A stretch of 64,000 bases of DNA from Xestospongia muta (GCA_963693285.1 OY848917.1:31445245-31509244); one strand, 5' to 3'. Positions 44,342 through 56,396 are shown, counted from the first letter of the stretch. Translations and numbers: made by a program. Notes: generated by a model not told the origin, from the letters alone.

Positions 44342-44875
44342 TAGCCTCGTACCCAGGCGTTAGAGTAGAACGCCTGGTGACTACTGCTTGCGCATGCGCG
44401 TAATTATTGAAACACGTTGACATCATAATTACTACTTTTTTAATTACATGACGAATCGATGGGCTGGGTTTATAATGATGACGTTTCATTCATTACACGA
44501 GTTTGCAAAACAACTGGGTTTCTCGAATAACTTCTTTGCTTAATACCATCATTTCGAGAGGTCATGGTCTCTCTTTATATATTTGTATTAAGTGCAAACT
44601 TCGAATTGTCTCTCTAGAGAAATATCTTGCAGACTTAAAGGCATTCAAACAGTTGGTTCCTAGCTTCTTTAGAGCTTACAGTAGACCAGCAGAAAAGTTT
44701 CTATCAGTACTACAAGTAGCCATCACAGTGAATTAATCTAACATTGAGGTTAAAGGAATTTTGACGTCATAGTTGACGGAGGATTCCTAGAATATACTAT
44801 TTTCCAAGAAATCTGTGGAAATTAAACGCATGCGCAAACAGTAGTTACCAGGCGTTTAGCCTGGGTACGAGGCTA
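44342..44875. mobile_element. MULE-like element, 534 bp, 10-bp target duplication
   Basis: Left end TAGCCTCGTACCCAGGCGTT and right end GCCTGGGTACGAGGCTA are inverted repeats that continue to GCGCATGCG for about 50 bp. GTGTTATATA flanks both ends (44332-44341, 44876-44885), and the empty site in the D1-D2 interval (about 23780) has one copy. A 9-10 bp duplication fits Mutator-like elements. It carries a 77-codon plus-strand frame at 44503-44736 (YICIKCKLRIVSLEKYL) with a C-x-x-C motif that could be a captured or remnant coding exon. The superfamily call is tentative, but the ends are clear. Confidence 0.8.
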
Positions 44876-45044
44876 GTGTTATATAGTGCCGACTTGTTAA
44901 ATTATGCTCTAGGCTTGAGAACAGGGATATTGTATCAACTTTTGTAAACAGCATAATAAATGACCTGTCATCTGCTCTTCAACAAGATAATGTTAAGAAT
45001 ATAACAATAAGGGAGAAAATGTGAGCAAGCTACCATGACATCAG

Positions 45045-46080
45045 GACGTCAGAGCACTGCTAACTTCCTTGATATTAGCTCTGACATTTGCCACACCACA
45101 GTACTTTACTTACAATTATAATAGTTACCCATAGTCTGGTTTCATAGTGTGGAAGGATACTTTTAATAAAAGTATTTAAGACACTAGTATAGTGAACCTT
45201 TACAATGAGTTATATAATTCAGCTTTCACTGCACAGTCAGTCTTTTTGGCAGTTCTTGCTCAAACGTGTGTCTAAAGACAGTAATGTGACAAGCTAGGAC
45301 AAGTAGACATTTCATTCTTTTTGTGGGCATTTCACACTCTTCTTTTTTCCTCTTTTCTGTAATTATGGGCTCTTGTAGTATACAGTAAAACACTTTTTAT
45401 GATTAGTATTTACTCAATTACATATAATTAGATCATGTTTCCTTTAATTCTGTGGTTTCCCACATCCTTCATTAGTTGATTGCTGAGATAGTTGTCTAGT
45501 GATTTGCCACACCCATTAATGCTTATATATAAGTGTATTTATGAGCATCCACTATAGATATACACATTGTTTTATCATTCAGTGTCTTCATATCTCAAAC
45601 AACATGTATATACATGAAAATATACATACATAAATATGAGTGCTTTACTATTTATAGGTAATTGGCCATTCCCTCCTCAAGAGTGGTTAGCTGCTATAGC
45701 AGCTGCTACTATTACTACAAGACAAGAGAATGGTTATATATCTCATGATAAAGAAGAATCTGTCCCATCTACTCCACCTGCCCTTCGACCTACTCCTAAT
45801 ACTACTAGATTAGAAGAGGTCAGAGGTACAGAAAGTATGCGTCAAAAACACACAGACCCTGAACTATGCAAGGTGAGTTATACAATTGTACTTGTTCTCT
45901 CTCTCTCTCTCTCTCTGTGGTTGTGTGTGTGTGTGTTTATAACAAACAACAGGTGTTGACTTCTATAGTCATGTTCTAACAATAGATGATCAGTTAGTAT
46001 CATTTCTGTTATGGGATACTGCTGGACAAGAAAGGTCATTTTTATCAATTACATGACATGTATACATACCTATTAAGTAC
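45045..46080 (+). pseudogene. RASEF fragment: intron 10, exon 11, exon 13; P-loop exon deleted
   Basis: Collinear with RASEF 15373-16795. The exon 11 copy (45658-45872) is open over all 215 bases with few changes (GNWPFPPQEWLAAIAAAT). A deletion with endpoints in intron 11 and in the CT microsatellite of intron 12 removed exon 12 (P-loop) and shortened the repeat. The exon 13 copy (45953-46034) keeps FLLWDTAGQE. Exon 11 ends in phase 0 and exon 13 starts in phase 1, so splicing them shifts frame and no GTPase can be made. Sequence beyond 46080 is interrupted by an insertion; exons 14-17 are absent. Confidence 0.88.
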
Positions 46081-46093
46081 TGTCAAGTATACT

Positions 46094-46150
46094 GTGCACT
46101 CTTATTAACCTCACTGCGCGTAAGCGCAAAGCGAGGTTACTGTAGTCTGT

Positions 46151-46185
<35 letters not shown>

Positions 46186-46950
46186 TGGACTGCCTGTTTT
46201 TTTGAACTGCTATAACTTGGCAAGCGAAGCGTTAGCAGCTACCAACGTTTAGCAACGAATAGAAAAATGTGTGGACTTTACAACAGTAGTGTATCAAGGA
46301 CATCGTCAAAGAAAACAAAAGTTTAAAACTCGCAAAAGAATTTTCAGGCTGCAGAGCCAAGGTGCCGTTTCTCGAAAAGTAAAAAATTAATGTGGAGATT
46401 GTTTATTATGTTGTAGAGAATCTTAGAGGAATACGGATCAGCAAGACAGAAGGCCGTTGGTCGAAACAATCGTTAGAAAAGTTCTGAGTGTTTTCAAGAT
46501 TGTACATGGACTTGGAGCGAAGTAACGCATTCAGGAAACGTCTCAGAGCACTGGAAAAACTGCTACAAATAGATAATATATTGATTTATATTTGTACTAC
46601 GGGACGTTTCCAAAGAACGCTTCATTTTCAAGTTACAATAAATTTTGTATATGAAATATTGAAACATTTTAAAGCGTCATGTAAAGGTTCAGAGAAACAT
46701 TCATCACGAATCTAGCACTTAATCTTGCTTGGCAATTGAATGATACTATTACTTAGTCAGTATCAGCTTCACAGACATGTCAATCAGAGTGCAAAGTACC
46801 CAGTAAACGACAAAGCTTTTTTTCCCTTTGATTGAAGAGAAATGCTGAGTCATCAAAGAACAGTTAGTAATGAGCATCACGTGATCCATCAATAATTTGA
46901 CAACACCTTGTCCAATCTTAAATGTACATGTTATATGCACTCTGCATTTT
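46094..46950. mobile_element. Unclassified insertion replacing RASEF exons 14-17 homology
   Basis: Left of it the sequence matches RASEF just after exon 13; right of it (TTTTTACGTATCATCACCATTTC) it matches the RASEF 3' flank near 17455. The inserted 0.86 kb begins AACCTCACTGCGCGTAAGCGCAAAGCGAGGTTA (imperfect inverted repeat AACCTC/GAGGTT), contains a short GT repeat and small frames without domains. I could not define terminal repeats, so it may be a repeat inserted at a deletion. Confidence 0.5.
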
Positions 46951-47330
46951 TACGTATTTTTACGTATCATCACCATTTCTATCATCGTTATTTTTCATCC
47001 AGTTTTAAATCATTCCAACTTCATGATAATCAATGTTTTGTTTAATAATATTTAGTTTTTTATCATAAACTATAATAATATAATGGACTTTAAGTAACTG
47101 AGTGAGCATTGATAATATACAACCAGTTACTACAAATGATCTGTTTAGAAAATGAAGTATAAAATGTTGGTATTTGGCTAGTTAATAAAAAACTTTGATA
47201 TGTCCAGATGTCTTTGTTTAGTAATTGCCAAGTTATTAAGTTTTGAACATACAAATAAACTGAGTTCAATATAAATTTGTAGATTTAGAATTACCGATCT
47301 TATGTCAATCAGTGACTTTCAAATAGAATT
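46951..47330 (+). pseudogene. RASEF 3' flank copy upstream of D5
   Basis: Matches 17455-17850 (TTACGTATCATCACCATTTC, AATAATATTTAGTTTTTTAT, GAGTTCAATATAAATTTGTA). It links the RASEF fragment to the D5 promoter in the same order as RASEF to D1. Confidence 0.75.
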
Positions 47331-47387
47331 CAACTGAGTACTGGCTGATAGGAGTATATTCATGTCTTACGCCCCACCTTAAGCTAT

Positions 47388-47396
47388 GGGGCGTGG
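47388..47396 (+). promoter_or_regulatory. GC/CACCC-like box upstream of D5
   Basis: GGGGCGTGG forms the right half of GCCCCACCTTAAGCTATGGGGC, a short inverted repeat also seen before D1 and partly before D2. It lies 50 bp before the D5 ATG. Confidence 0.45.
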
Positions 47397-47446
47397 TTGT
47401 CTTGGACGGCTAAAGTTAACCGCTAAACAGACAGGTAATCAAGAAC

Positions 47447-50249
47447 ATGTCGGAAAGAGCACTACAGCAACCAGTGTTGGTAAGATAAAAATACATAATC
47501 ACAGTAATAACGTAACTATAATTCTAAAGGCTCGACCTGGTGATAATTTAGTAGGATATGGAATGTATTCTGTATTACCTCCACCACCTTATGAACCAAG
47601 ACGTCAAGGTTAGTGGATACTAAATAGACTTATATGTAGTCTGAGTCAGTAACAAGTGGGGATATGTGAATTGGTCATTAGCCTCACTGCTATGGGTGAG
47701 GTTACAATACATAAATTGTTCACTCAACTATAGGTAGCTAATGATAGAATATTTTGTAATTCTTCTGGTTATAACCACACAATTACCATACTGAAATAGT
47801 AACACAAGATCACAAGTTACCATGTTTAGGGTTTATGTCTAACATGTTTATTCTCTTTAAATAGCTGTCTTCATTGAACCAGAGCCTTACCAGCCACCAC
47901 AATATCAACCAGTAAGTACATAATATAGTATGGATCTATTATGTTGTCATATTTAAATTTTAGAGTTATTTGTTTATTGACTTTGTGCAATATATGTAGG
48001 ACTATTTTCATTGATATTATCTTATTAGTATTTTTATAGTTAGTAACACAATTACTACATTTTATACTTTACATAAAGGTCAGGAGAGACAATCTTCATC
48101 GTCCTGATGACTACAAGAGAGGTCTTTATTTTGCAATAATTGCCTTCATTGTGGTAACTATAATTGGTACTCCTTTGACAATAGTCTTCACAATTCCTGC
48201 ATTGTGTTTAAGTAGTTTGGTAAGATTTTTATAGAATAAACACATTGATGGACGGTAATATTGTTATGTAGAACTGTATACATGTATTTGTAGTAAAAGA
48301 TTTCACTGATAGATGTGCTATCAAGTAGGCATGCAAAACATTTGTTCTAACTTAATATTAAAGAAGACAGTCAATTATACAGTCTAAATGTATATAGACT
48401 TATATAGTATTAGTTATTATGTAGTGATACAATATGCACTCACATGACAGACTATTAAGTTATCCACTAAGACAAAATTATATGGTCTCAAGATAATTGA
48501 GTGTAAGTACATGTAGTTATGCACATGATAAGGCTTCAGAAACAAAACTCTTATGCAATGTTCTGACTGTGTATCCTAATGTTGTGACCTATATACCATC
48601 ATGGTACTATGATTATAATACTTTATGTGGAAGGGTTTGGGAAAATGGCCACCACATATTATGTTAAAGAAGGTTGGACACAAATAATTCAATTAAAATT
48701 ACAATACTAATAGGTCTTCCCCAATTATGCTTTCTAATTTTCCCTTTTAAATTTTATGCTATTTCCTAACTCTCAACTTCACCTCCTATTATGCTCATGC
48801 TTTGAACCAATTATGCCAATTTTTTGCCAAATTTAATAATATATTATCAGCTTTAATAAATAAATTAATTCTTATAATTATAGTGAAGAATCATAGATGC
48901 TTCAATATAGTCTTGCAAACCAGATGATTGTTGGTCATAAAAGAATTATTGAGAAGTGAAAATATGCTGAACATAAAGCACTCCCTTGCAGGCTTGTATT
49001 TGTATAAACTATTCACGAATATTGTGATGTAAAGAAAAATGCACCTATTTAGCTGGCATAATTCTCTATGCCCATCTCTTTCCTATTATGCTCAAATTAT
49101 GTCAGCATAATTGGGCAAGGCCTAAATACTAAATATGTCAGTGGGGTGGAAGGTGGTGAATGAAATGTGTTTTTCAAGTGATCTTTAATTATATGATTTA
49201 ATCATTGCTTTATCTCTTGGAATAAATGTAAGAATATAATACTATAATAATAGTTTGTGACTTTAGCTTTATTGTACATTACCTACATCCTCCTTTCATT
49301 TCTTTTGTCATATGGATCATTCTTTGAAGACTGTACAAATGTACAAAGATAGCTTGACAACTGTAGAGCTCCAATAGAGAAAACCTGAGAAGCTCTATAA
49401 CCTGTGATTAATTAAATTAGTATGTCCAACTTCCTCTGTATTATGAATTACACATCATAGCCTCATTTATCACTTATAACAACAGTCTTGTCAAAGCCAT
49501 TAAAGCTAACATTTAAGTTTAAATGTATTGAGGACATTCCAAAACCTACATCAGCAAAGTAGGAATAAGCACACAAATCTATAAAAATCTATGCACTAGC
49601 ATCCAATCAGTTATTGTTGTATTTGTCATTCATTTATTCAAAATCATTGTGTATTTATAAACAGGCTACTTCAATTACATGTTTATTCCTACGTTTATTC
49701 CTGCGTTGTGTCTTTACTTTTGATATGGTCATTCTTTCATCTTGTTTCACTTTTGGAAATGTTTTTTATACTTTAACAATGACCATTAATTTGCTGATTG
49801 CAAGCAAAAGCACCATCAAATCAAACTGTGTTTGATATTTGTTATACAATTAATGAAGATACAACCAACAAAATAATCTGTTTTAATTTTATTGCTTCTC
49901 TAAGTGCTCTTATTAATATAATTAATATAATTAAGCAAAAGCATCTTCAACATAAGCTGTGTTTGTTATTTGTTATTGTTTGTTATTTGTTATGCAATGC
50001 TTGAAGACACAGTCAATAAAACAATTTTTTTATTTATATTGCTTTACATTATTAATATTATTATTTAATTTTAAATTACATTTTTTATTTTAGGCTTGGA
50101 AATTACAGGAACAAGAACACTACCGACGTAGAGCCAAAGCTATGATGATTTGTGGATATGCACTTGATGTTTTTGCTATATTTTTTGTTTATGCTTGTTT
50201 TTTTACAATATATGGCTTAAGTGTATCTGGTGCATTTTATCAAGACTAA
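47447..50249 (+). CDS. D5: CD225/dispanin-like two-pass membrane protein
   Basis: Exons 47447-47479, 47530-47608, 47865-47911, 48079-48219 and 50094-50249 encode 151 aa. N-terminus MSERALQQPVL; LPPPPYEPRRQ retains PPxY; exon 3 gives VFIEPEPYQPPQYQP. TM1 has TPLTIVFTIPALCLSSL, so the Trp that ends TM1 in the other six copies is lost. TM2 has DVFAIFFVYACFFTIYGLSV, ending SGAFYQD. D5 pairs with D2 by sequence and position. As in D2, an unspliced open frame (47386-47610) also exists, so intron 1 retention would give a different N-terminus without a stop. Intron 4 holds a small hAT-type MITE. Confidence 0.77.
48711..49124. mobile_element. hAT-type MITE in D5 intron 4
   Basis: Ends TAGGTCTTCCCCAATTATGC and its complement GCATAATTGGGCAAGGCCTA, with an 8-bp AATACTAA duplication on both sides (48703-48710, 49125-49132). 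Other D copies have a single AATATTAA-like site here. It has no coding capacity. The 8-bp duplication and TAGG(T/C)CTT-type end fit a non-autonomous hAT. Confidence 0.9.
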
Positions 50250-51769
50250 TTATAAGACTCACATTGCGTGACGTGTTTATACTAAATTTTTAAGCAATAC
50301 TATACATATGATGTATAGTAATATTTTATATTCATCAGTTTTTTAATTATGGTAAAGTTTGTTTTAATTTGTTCTGTTCAGATTATATGCATGCAACCTT
50401 CAATTGTGCTTGCATTCACATTATAACTGATTTATATTATTCACATTAATGAACCCAAATAATTGAACTGAAATTTTTTGTGTGTAAATGAAGTTGATGC
50501 ACATTGCAATGTAAATGCATGAATTGAATTTTTAGAAAGTTTTATTTGTTTGTATTATTATTATTTCAATTATAAATTAACTGAACATGTTCACAATGTC
50601 AATATAAGGAAGATACCGTGACATCAGGACATCAGAACACTTTAAGTCTACATAAGTTTATATGGTGTACTTTTGTTAGCATCAATTGGTTGCTCAAGCA
50701 ATAATCCCTTTTTGTATCGGTACATTACTGATCAAATATTTAGTGGGATAATTATTCAAGTCCCTAGTTATAAATTAACTTTGGAAGAAATTAAAAATCT
50801 TTGAATTGACCTGTACTTTCTATAGTACAGTCTGACTTTTCTCTTACCCATCAATCAGAAAGGAAAGTAATTATTAATAATTATTTAAGTGAACTGTTGT
50901 GGTAATAACACTTCTAATTTACAATACCTCGTGTGAAATCATAAGTTTCTATTTAAATATAATAATGAAAAGCATTTTAATTATTGTGGAGCAAGTCAAT
51001 GAAGACATGATTTCATGCCATCTCTACATTCTATTGCCCGACACTATTTAGTTTTCATTTATTCTATTGTCTATAAATAGTCTTTTGTAACATATTTATC
51101 TAAACCACCAATTCAATCAACAAGGTAATCTACAGGAGACAACAACAATGGACTTTTATTTCCATTGAACTTTGGATTTATATTTTAAATTATGCAGTGG
51201 AAATCTTAAGATAGAAATTCAATTTTCTAATTTTCAAGTTCTTATTGAAGAAACAATTTGTCTGTTTTTATAAGAGCTTTCACGGCATATATTGCTTGAA
51301 GTAGTTGTTAGAACTGTTATAGTTATTAACTGTTATTGGCACACATCTTTTCCTTTTAGAATAAATCCTATTTGAAATGCTGATGACTTTATAAATTTAA
51401 AGAACAGCAACATTCTACAATCTAGTAATAGACATCAAATAAAACACTAGTAGTTGATTTTGTTGTTTATTTTAATGCTGTTCTCTTGATGAGAAACTGT
51501 TCTGTATTTAACTGTCAAGATTTCCTTTCTATTTTTATATCACATATTTGACATATCTATGCCAGAGACATAAATGTAGTTCCTCTTAAACTCTGTTGCT
51601 ACTTCTAGAGTGTCTCATACACACCACTGAAAAAAGAAACCTATTTATGTACTTCCTGTAACCAATAGCCTGTTTCTATAATGTAGAAAAGACAATTTCA
51701 TCAGAAATATCTAAGGTAGTAGTAAAACAAACCTACACAATAAGCTATTATTCAGCCAGTGTTCACTGC

Positions 51770-52360
51770 ACAGTCTTTTTGGCAGTTTTAGCTCAAGCAT
51801 GTGTCTAAAAATAGTAATATGACAAGCATGGATAAGTAGACATTTCAATTATTTGGGTGGGAGCTTCACACTCCTCTTCCACTTTTTCTGTAATTATGGG
51901 GCTCCTGTATAATTAGCAATTACTTATAAATTACATATATAGTAAGATCATATTTCCTTTAGTTCTGTGGTTTCCCACATCCTTCAATGCTAGTTGATTG
52001 CTGGGACAGTTGTCTAGCAATTTGACCACACCCAGAGTGCTGTTATTTAAATATACTAATAGACAGTCAATATGAAATATAACCCAATGTATCATTCATG
52101 CCTCAAATAATACCTCATAACGATGAATTGACTGTTTCTTTACTGTATATTGGTAGCATAGCTAACAACTCATATGGAGGTAGTGGGTACTACCTCCATA
52201 AGAGTTGTTAGCTACTATAGCACATGCTACTGTTACTACAAGACAAAAGAATGGTTATATATCTGATTATAGAAGAGCTTGTCCTATCTACTTCACCTGC
52301 CCCTTGACCTACTCCTAATATAACCAGTTTAGAAGAGATCAGAGGTACAGAGAGAATGTG
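51770..52360 (+). pseudogene. RASEF intron 10/exon 11 fragment upstream of D6
   Basis: Paralogue of 31690-32240. TTTTTGGCAGTTTTAGCTCA corresponds to RASEF 15628-15645, and the exon 11 part runs from about 52195 to 52360. The exon 11 start is replaced by the left arm of an imperfect palindrome (52159-52214). Confidence 0.78.
52159..52214. repeat. Imperfect 56-bp palindrome, counterpart of 32038-32093
   Basis: Same arms as upstream of D3, but with changes in the left arm (CTCATATGG for CTCTTATGG) and at the centre (GGGTAC). One copy is perfect and the other diverged, so either this one decayed or the D3 one was re-homogenised. Confidence 0.8.
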
Positions 52361-52396
52361 ACAATGGATTCCCAACTGAATACTATCTGACATGTA

Positions 52397-52442
52397 GACA
52401 GTCTAGTCCGCTACCAGCATGCTGGTGACAGACTAGACTGTC
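52397..52442. repeat. 46-bp near-palindrome about 240 bp upstream of D6
   Basis: Counterpart of 32276-32321 with one additional mismatch in the right arm (GACAGACTAG for GACGGACTAG). Confidence 0.8.
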
Positions 52443-52683
52443 GACATTCAAACTAAGCTCTCAACGTTATACTTTACGTACACCCTACCTTACACTGGCA
52501 ACAAAAAGAAAAATAGAAGGCAAACGTCACGTTTATGAAGTTATTAGTTATAACAACGTCACGTTATTACGTTTACTCAGATCCTTCGTTTCTTATAGCG
52601 TGACTGTTTTCCTTTTTTACTCTTGCCATGCTCTAAGGGGGCGTGGTACGTGTGACGACAGTAATGTAAACGAGAAGTTGAAC

Positions 52684-54897
52684 ATGATGGAAAGAGAACA
52701 GCATTTATTTTTGGTAAGATAAACAATACGTGATCAAAGTAATAATGTAACATTAATTCTAAAGGTTCAAGCTGGTAAACACTTAGCAGGAGATGGACTG
52801 TATTTTGTATCACCTCCACCACCTTATGAAACAATATATGAAGGTTAGTGGACACTGTTATTGCTGATACTATGTTAGATATTTGTCAAATATAAGATAG
52901 TTATAAATCAAGTATGGCATCTGCATGTTGCTCCAAGACTCATATCTAGTCTATTACTACTACACTAGCAAAATTGACAAGAAAAGAATGTTAATTTGAC
53001 TACTTGATCTAATAGTATCAATTTAGTATATTAAAAAAATGATGTCATGAATATAAATACTATGATATTGTTTAATGAATCCAGACTTCCAAACAATAAT
53101 GCCAAATGAAAAGCACAATCAGCACATTAACGAATTTTATTTTATAAATTGCAAATTTGTTCCATTTAAAACTATTCTGTAAAAGTTTTGGTGTACTTTG
53201 TGACCACTTCCATGGCAATGTGGCATGTGATAATTATAGTAGTGATTTGTATTCATTCTACCATAGGCTGTCAACAGCAGAAACATTTGTGATCCTTCTT
53301 TTGTTATAACCACACAATTACCATACTAAAGTAGTAATACATACCATGTTTAGGGTTTATATCTAGCAAGTATATTCACTTTATATAGCTGTCGTCTTCA
53401 TTGAACCACAACCTTACCAACCACCACCATATCAACAAGTAAGTACAATACAAAAATAGACCTATTAATATTTTGTCATATTAAAATTTTTAAAAATGTT
53501 TGTTTATTGACTTTGTGCAATAAATGTAGGACTAGTTTCATTGATATTATCTTATTGATGTTTTCAAAAGTTAGTAAAATGATTATTACATTTTATACTT
53601 TACATAAAGGTCAGGAAAGACAACCTTCATCGTCCAGATGACTATAAAAGAGGTCTTTATTTTGCAATAATTACCTTCATTGTGGTAACTATAATTGGTA
53701 CTCCTTTGACATTAGTCTTCACAATACCTGCATTGTGTTTAAGTGTTTGGGTAAGATTTTCAGTGAATAAACAAAATGATGGATGGTACACTGTTAAAAT
53801 TACTATGTCATTTTAACAACTAATTTGTTCTTTACATGGCTGGATTACTAAGGAATCTAGAATTACTCACTGTATGTATAATTAATTTGTTGATGTGTGA
53901 AGTACAATACAAAAATATATAGTGCGTAATTCACAATATTCTATATTCCATAGTAATCCATACATGTAATGTACAAATTAGTTGTTATAATGACATATCA
54001 GTTTATACAATGTAGTTATGTAGAACTGCATACATGTATTTGTAGTAAGAGACTTTACTGATAGATATGCTATCAAGTAGACATGCAAAACATTTGTTCT
54101 AACTTAATATTAGAGAAGACAGTCAATTATACAGTCTAAATGTATATAAACTTATATAGTATTAGTTATTATGTAGTGATACAATATGCACTCACATGAC
54201 AGACTATTAAGCTATAATGAATTACACGTCATAGCCTCATTTATCACTTATAACAACAGTGTTGTCAAAGCCATTAAAACTATCTTTTAAGTTTAAATGT
54301 ATTGAGGGCATTCCAAAATGTACAACAGCAAAGTAGGAATAAACACACAAATCTATAATAATCTATGCACTAGCATCCAATCAGTTATTGTTGTATTTGT
54401 CATTCATTTATTCAAAATAATTATGTATTTATAAACAGGGTACTTGCATGATAATTAATTTATAATTAATTTCATGTATTTACATGTTTATTCTTATATT
54501 GTGTCATTACTTTGATATGGTCATTCTTTCATCTTGTTTCACTTTTGGAAATTTTTTTATACTTTAACAATGACCATTTGGTAATTTGGTGATTGCAAAC
54601 AAAAGTACCGTCAACACAAACTGTGTTTGATATTTGTTATACAATTCATGAAGATACAACCAACAAAATAATTTGTTATATTTATATTGCTTGTCAGTAT
54701 TAATGTAATTATTAATTTTTTAAATTACGTTATATTTGTAGGCTTGGAAGTTACAGGAACAAGAACACTACCGACGTAGAGCCAAAACTATAATGATTTG
54801 TGGATATGCATTGAATATTTTTGCTATATTGTTTGTTTACACTTGTTTGTTTACAATATATGGCTTAAATGCATCTGGTGCTTTTTATAAAGACTAA
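52684..54897 (+). CDS. D6: CD225/dispanin-like two-pass membrane protein
   Basis: Exons 52684-52713, 52765-52843, 53389-53438, 53610-53750 and 54742-54897 encode 151 aa. N-terminus MMEREQHLFL and VSPPPPYETIYE are the same as D3. Exon 3 reads AVVFIEPQPYQPPPYQQ, keeping the Glu lost in D3. Exon 4 starts VRKDNLHRPDDY. The loop QEQEHYRRRAKTIM and the end GLNASGAFYKD pair with D3. Introns 2 and 4 also align with D3 over most of their length, giving a clear D3/D6 pair about 20.1 kb apart. The frame is intact and all donors and acceptors are canonical. Confidence 0.77.
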
Positions 54898-55763
54898 TTT
54901 TAAGACTTAAATTGTGTGACACATTTATACTACATATTAGTAATATATTTTATATACTATATAATTGTCATCCTTTTTATTTTAGTATGGTATACTATAT
55001 ATATGTATGTATGTTAGCACATTTTATATGCTATATAATTGTCACCAATTTTATTTTATTACAAAATTTACAGTGCAGTTTGTTTTAATTTCAAGATATT
55101 GTAAAGTCTGGCAAAAATAATTTTGAGCTGGACTGAAACTGAAAACCTAATTATAGATTTAAACTCATGAATTCCTGTTTGCCATTATACAATGCCTTTT
55201 AGGATTTGTGCTGTTCAGATTAAACGCACACAACCTTCAATTGTGTTTGCATTAAATTATAACTGATTTATGTAATTGACATTAACGAAACCAAATAATC
55301 AAACTGAAACTTATTGTAAGATTAAACTTCATTCAGTTAATGTGCATTGTTTGTGAATGAAGTTGATGCACATTGTAACTGAATTTAATTTTTAAAATTT
55401 TTTATTTGTTTGTATTATTTTATTTCAATTATAAATTAACTAAATATGTTCACGATGTCTTTATAAAAAACAAAACATTAACTACCAATGGTCTGTTTAG
55501 ATTTAGAACTCCCAATATTACACCAATCGGTGACTTTCTAATAGATTTCAACCGAGTTCTGGCTGATTTCATGATCTTTGCTATATACTATAAGGAGGTC
55601 TTTCAGATGAAGGTTTTGAAATTGGTACACCAATTGCTACACAAGTGTTAGATAGTGCCGACTTCCTGTTAAAACAGTGCTCTATCTGAAAACAGGAAGA
55701 TTGTATCAACTTTTGCAACCAGCCTAATAAATAACCTCTCTTGAACAAGATAATTGTAAGAAT

Positions 55764-56090
55764 ATGACAACAAGAAGGGAAATAATGTGGAGAAGATACA
55801 ATGACATCAGGACGTCAGAGCATTTTAAGTCTATATGGTGTAGTTTCATTCAAGGCTTTCAAGGATCAATTGGTTGCTCAAGAAATTCCATTTTGTATCA
55901 GTGCATTACTGATCGAATATTTAGTGGGATAAAATTATCCAAGTCACTAGTATTAGTTTCATCAAAAGTTGTCATGATGACCATCAGTTAGATATAATAT
56001 GTGAAGGGAAAAATGTATTAAGATATGTAGGTGGTTACGTTTGTAAAAAAAACTTCAAAAAAATATAAAATAGTGTGATAACATGGCTAT
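55764..56090 (+). pseudogene. Degenerate coding remnant of a multi-copy family
   Basis: The frame reads WRRYNDIRTSEHFKSIWCSF, then GSIGCSRNSILYQCITDRIF; after a frame change it continues ICEGKNVLRYVGGYVCKKNF. The R-T-S-x-x-F, S-I-G-x-S-x-N-x-I-x-Y-Q-x-x-T-D and N-x-L-R-Y-x-x-G-Y-V pattern recalls a repetitive protein family common in sponge and cnidarian genomes, though this is from memory. Related scraps occur near 28020, 36072 and 50700. Confidence 0.5.
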
Positions 56091-56382
56091 ATAGCCAATG
56101 AACCTTTAGATAATAATCCCAAGGAATGGAAACTCTCTCTTAGCACAGACAAGGAATAGAAAGGAGCATGAATATAAATTAACTTTGGAAAAATACAATT
56201 AAAGATTTGGAAATTGACCTGTCCATTCAATAGTACAATCTGACTTTCTCTTACCCATCTGAAAGGAAATTAATTGTTAATAAATATATATGTGCACTGT
56301 AGTTAATGTTTGTACTGAATATGAAAAATTAATTGATTTCTTTGGACACAAAGTGCATTTTTAAACGTTCATTTAATTCTAT

Positions 56383-56396
56383 GGATCACGTGATCC
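56383..56396. promoter_or_regulatory. CACGTG palindrome upstream of D7
   Basis: GGATCACGTGATCC, identical to 36437-36450 upstream of D4 and at the same distance from the ATG. Confidence 0.5.

Larger units (their letters stand above)
42666..47446 (+). other. D4-D5 intergenic region
   Basis: Matches the D1-D2 interval in order: D 3' flank, hAT-like element (43277-43855), shared block, RASEF fragment. It differs by an inserted MULE-like element (44342-44875) and an unclassified insertion (46094-46950), and lacks the 24690 MITE. Confidence 0.6.
50250..52683 (+). other. D5-D6 intergenic region
   Basis: Matches the D2-D3 interval except that 51436-51780 continues smoothly into RASEF intron 10 homology, with no dynein fragment or GC-rich island. 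No other gene is seen. Confidence 0.55.
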
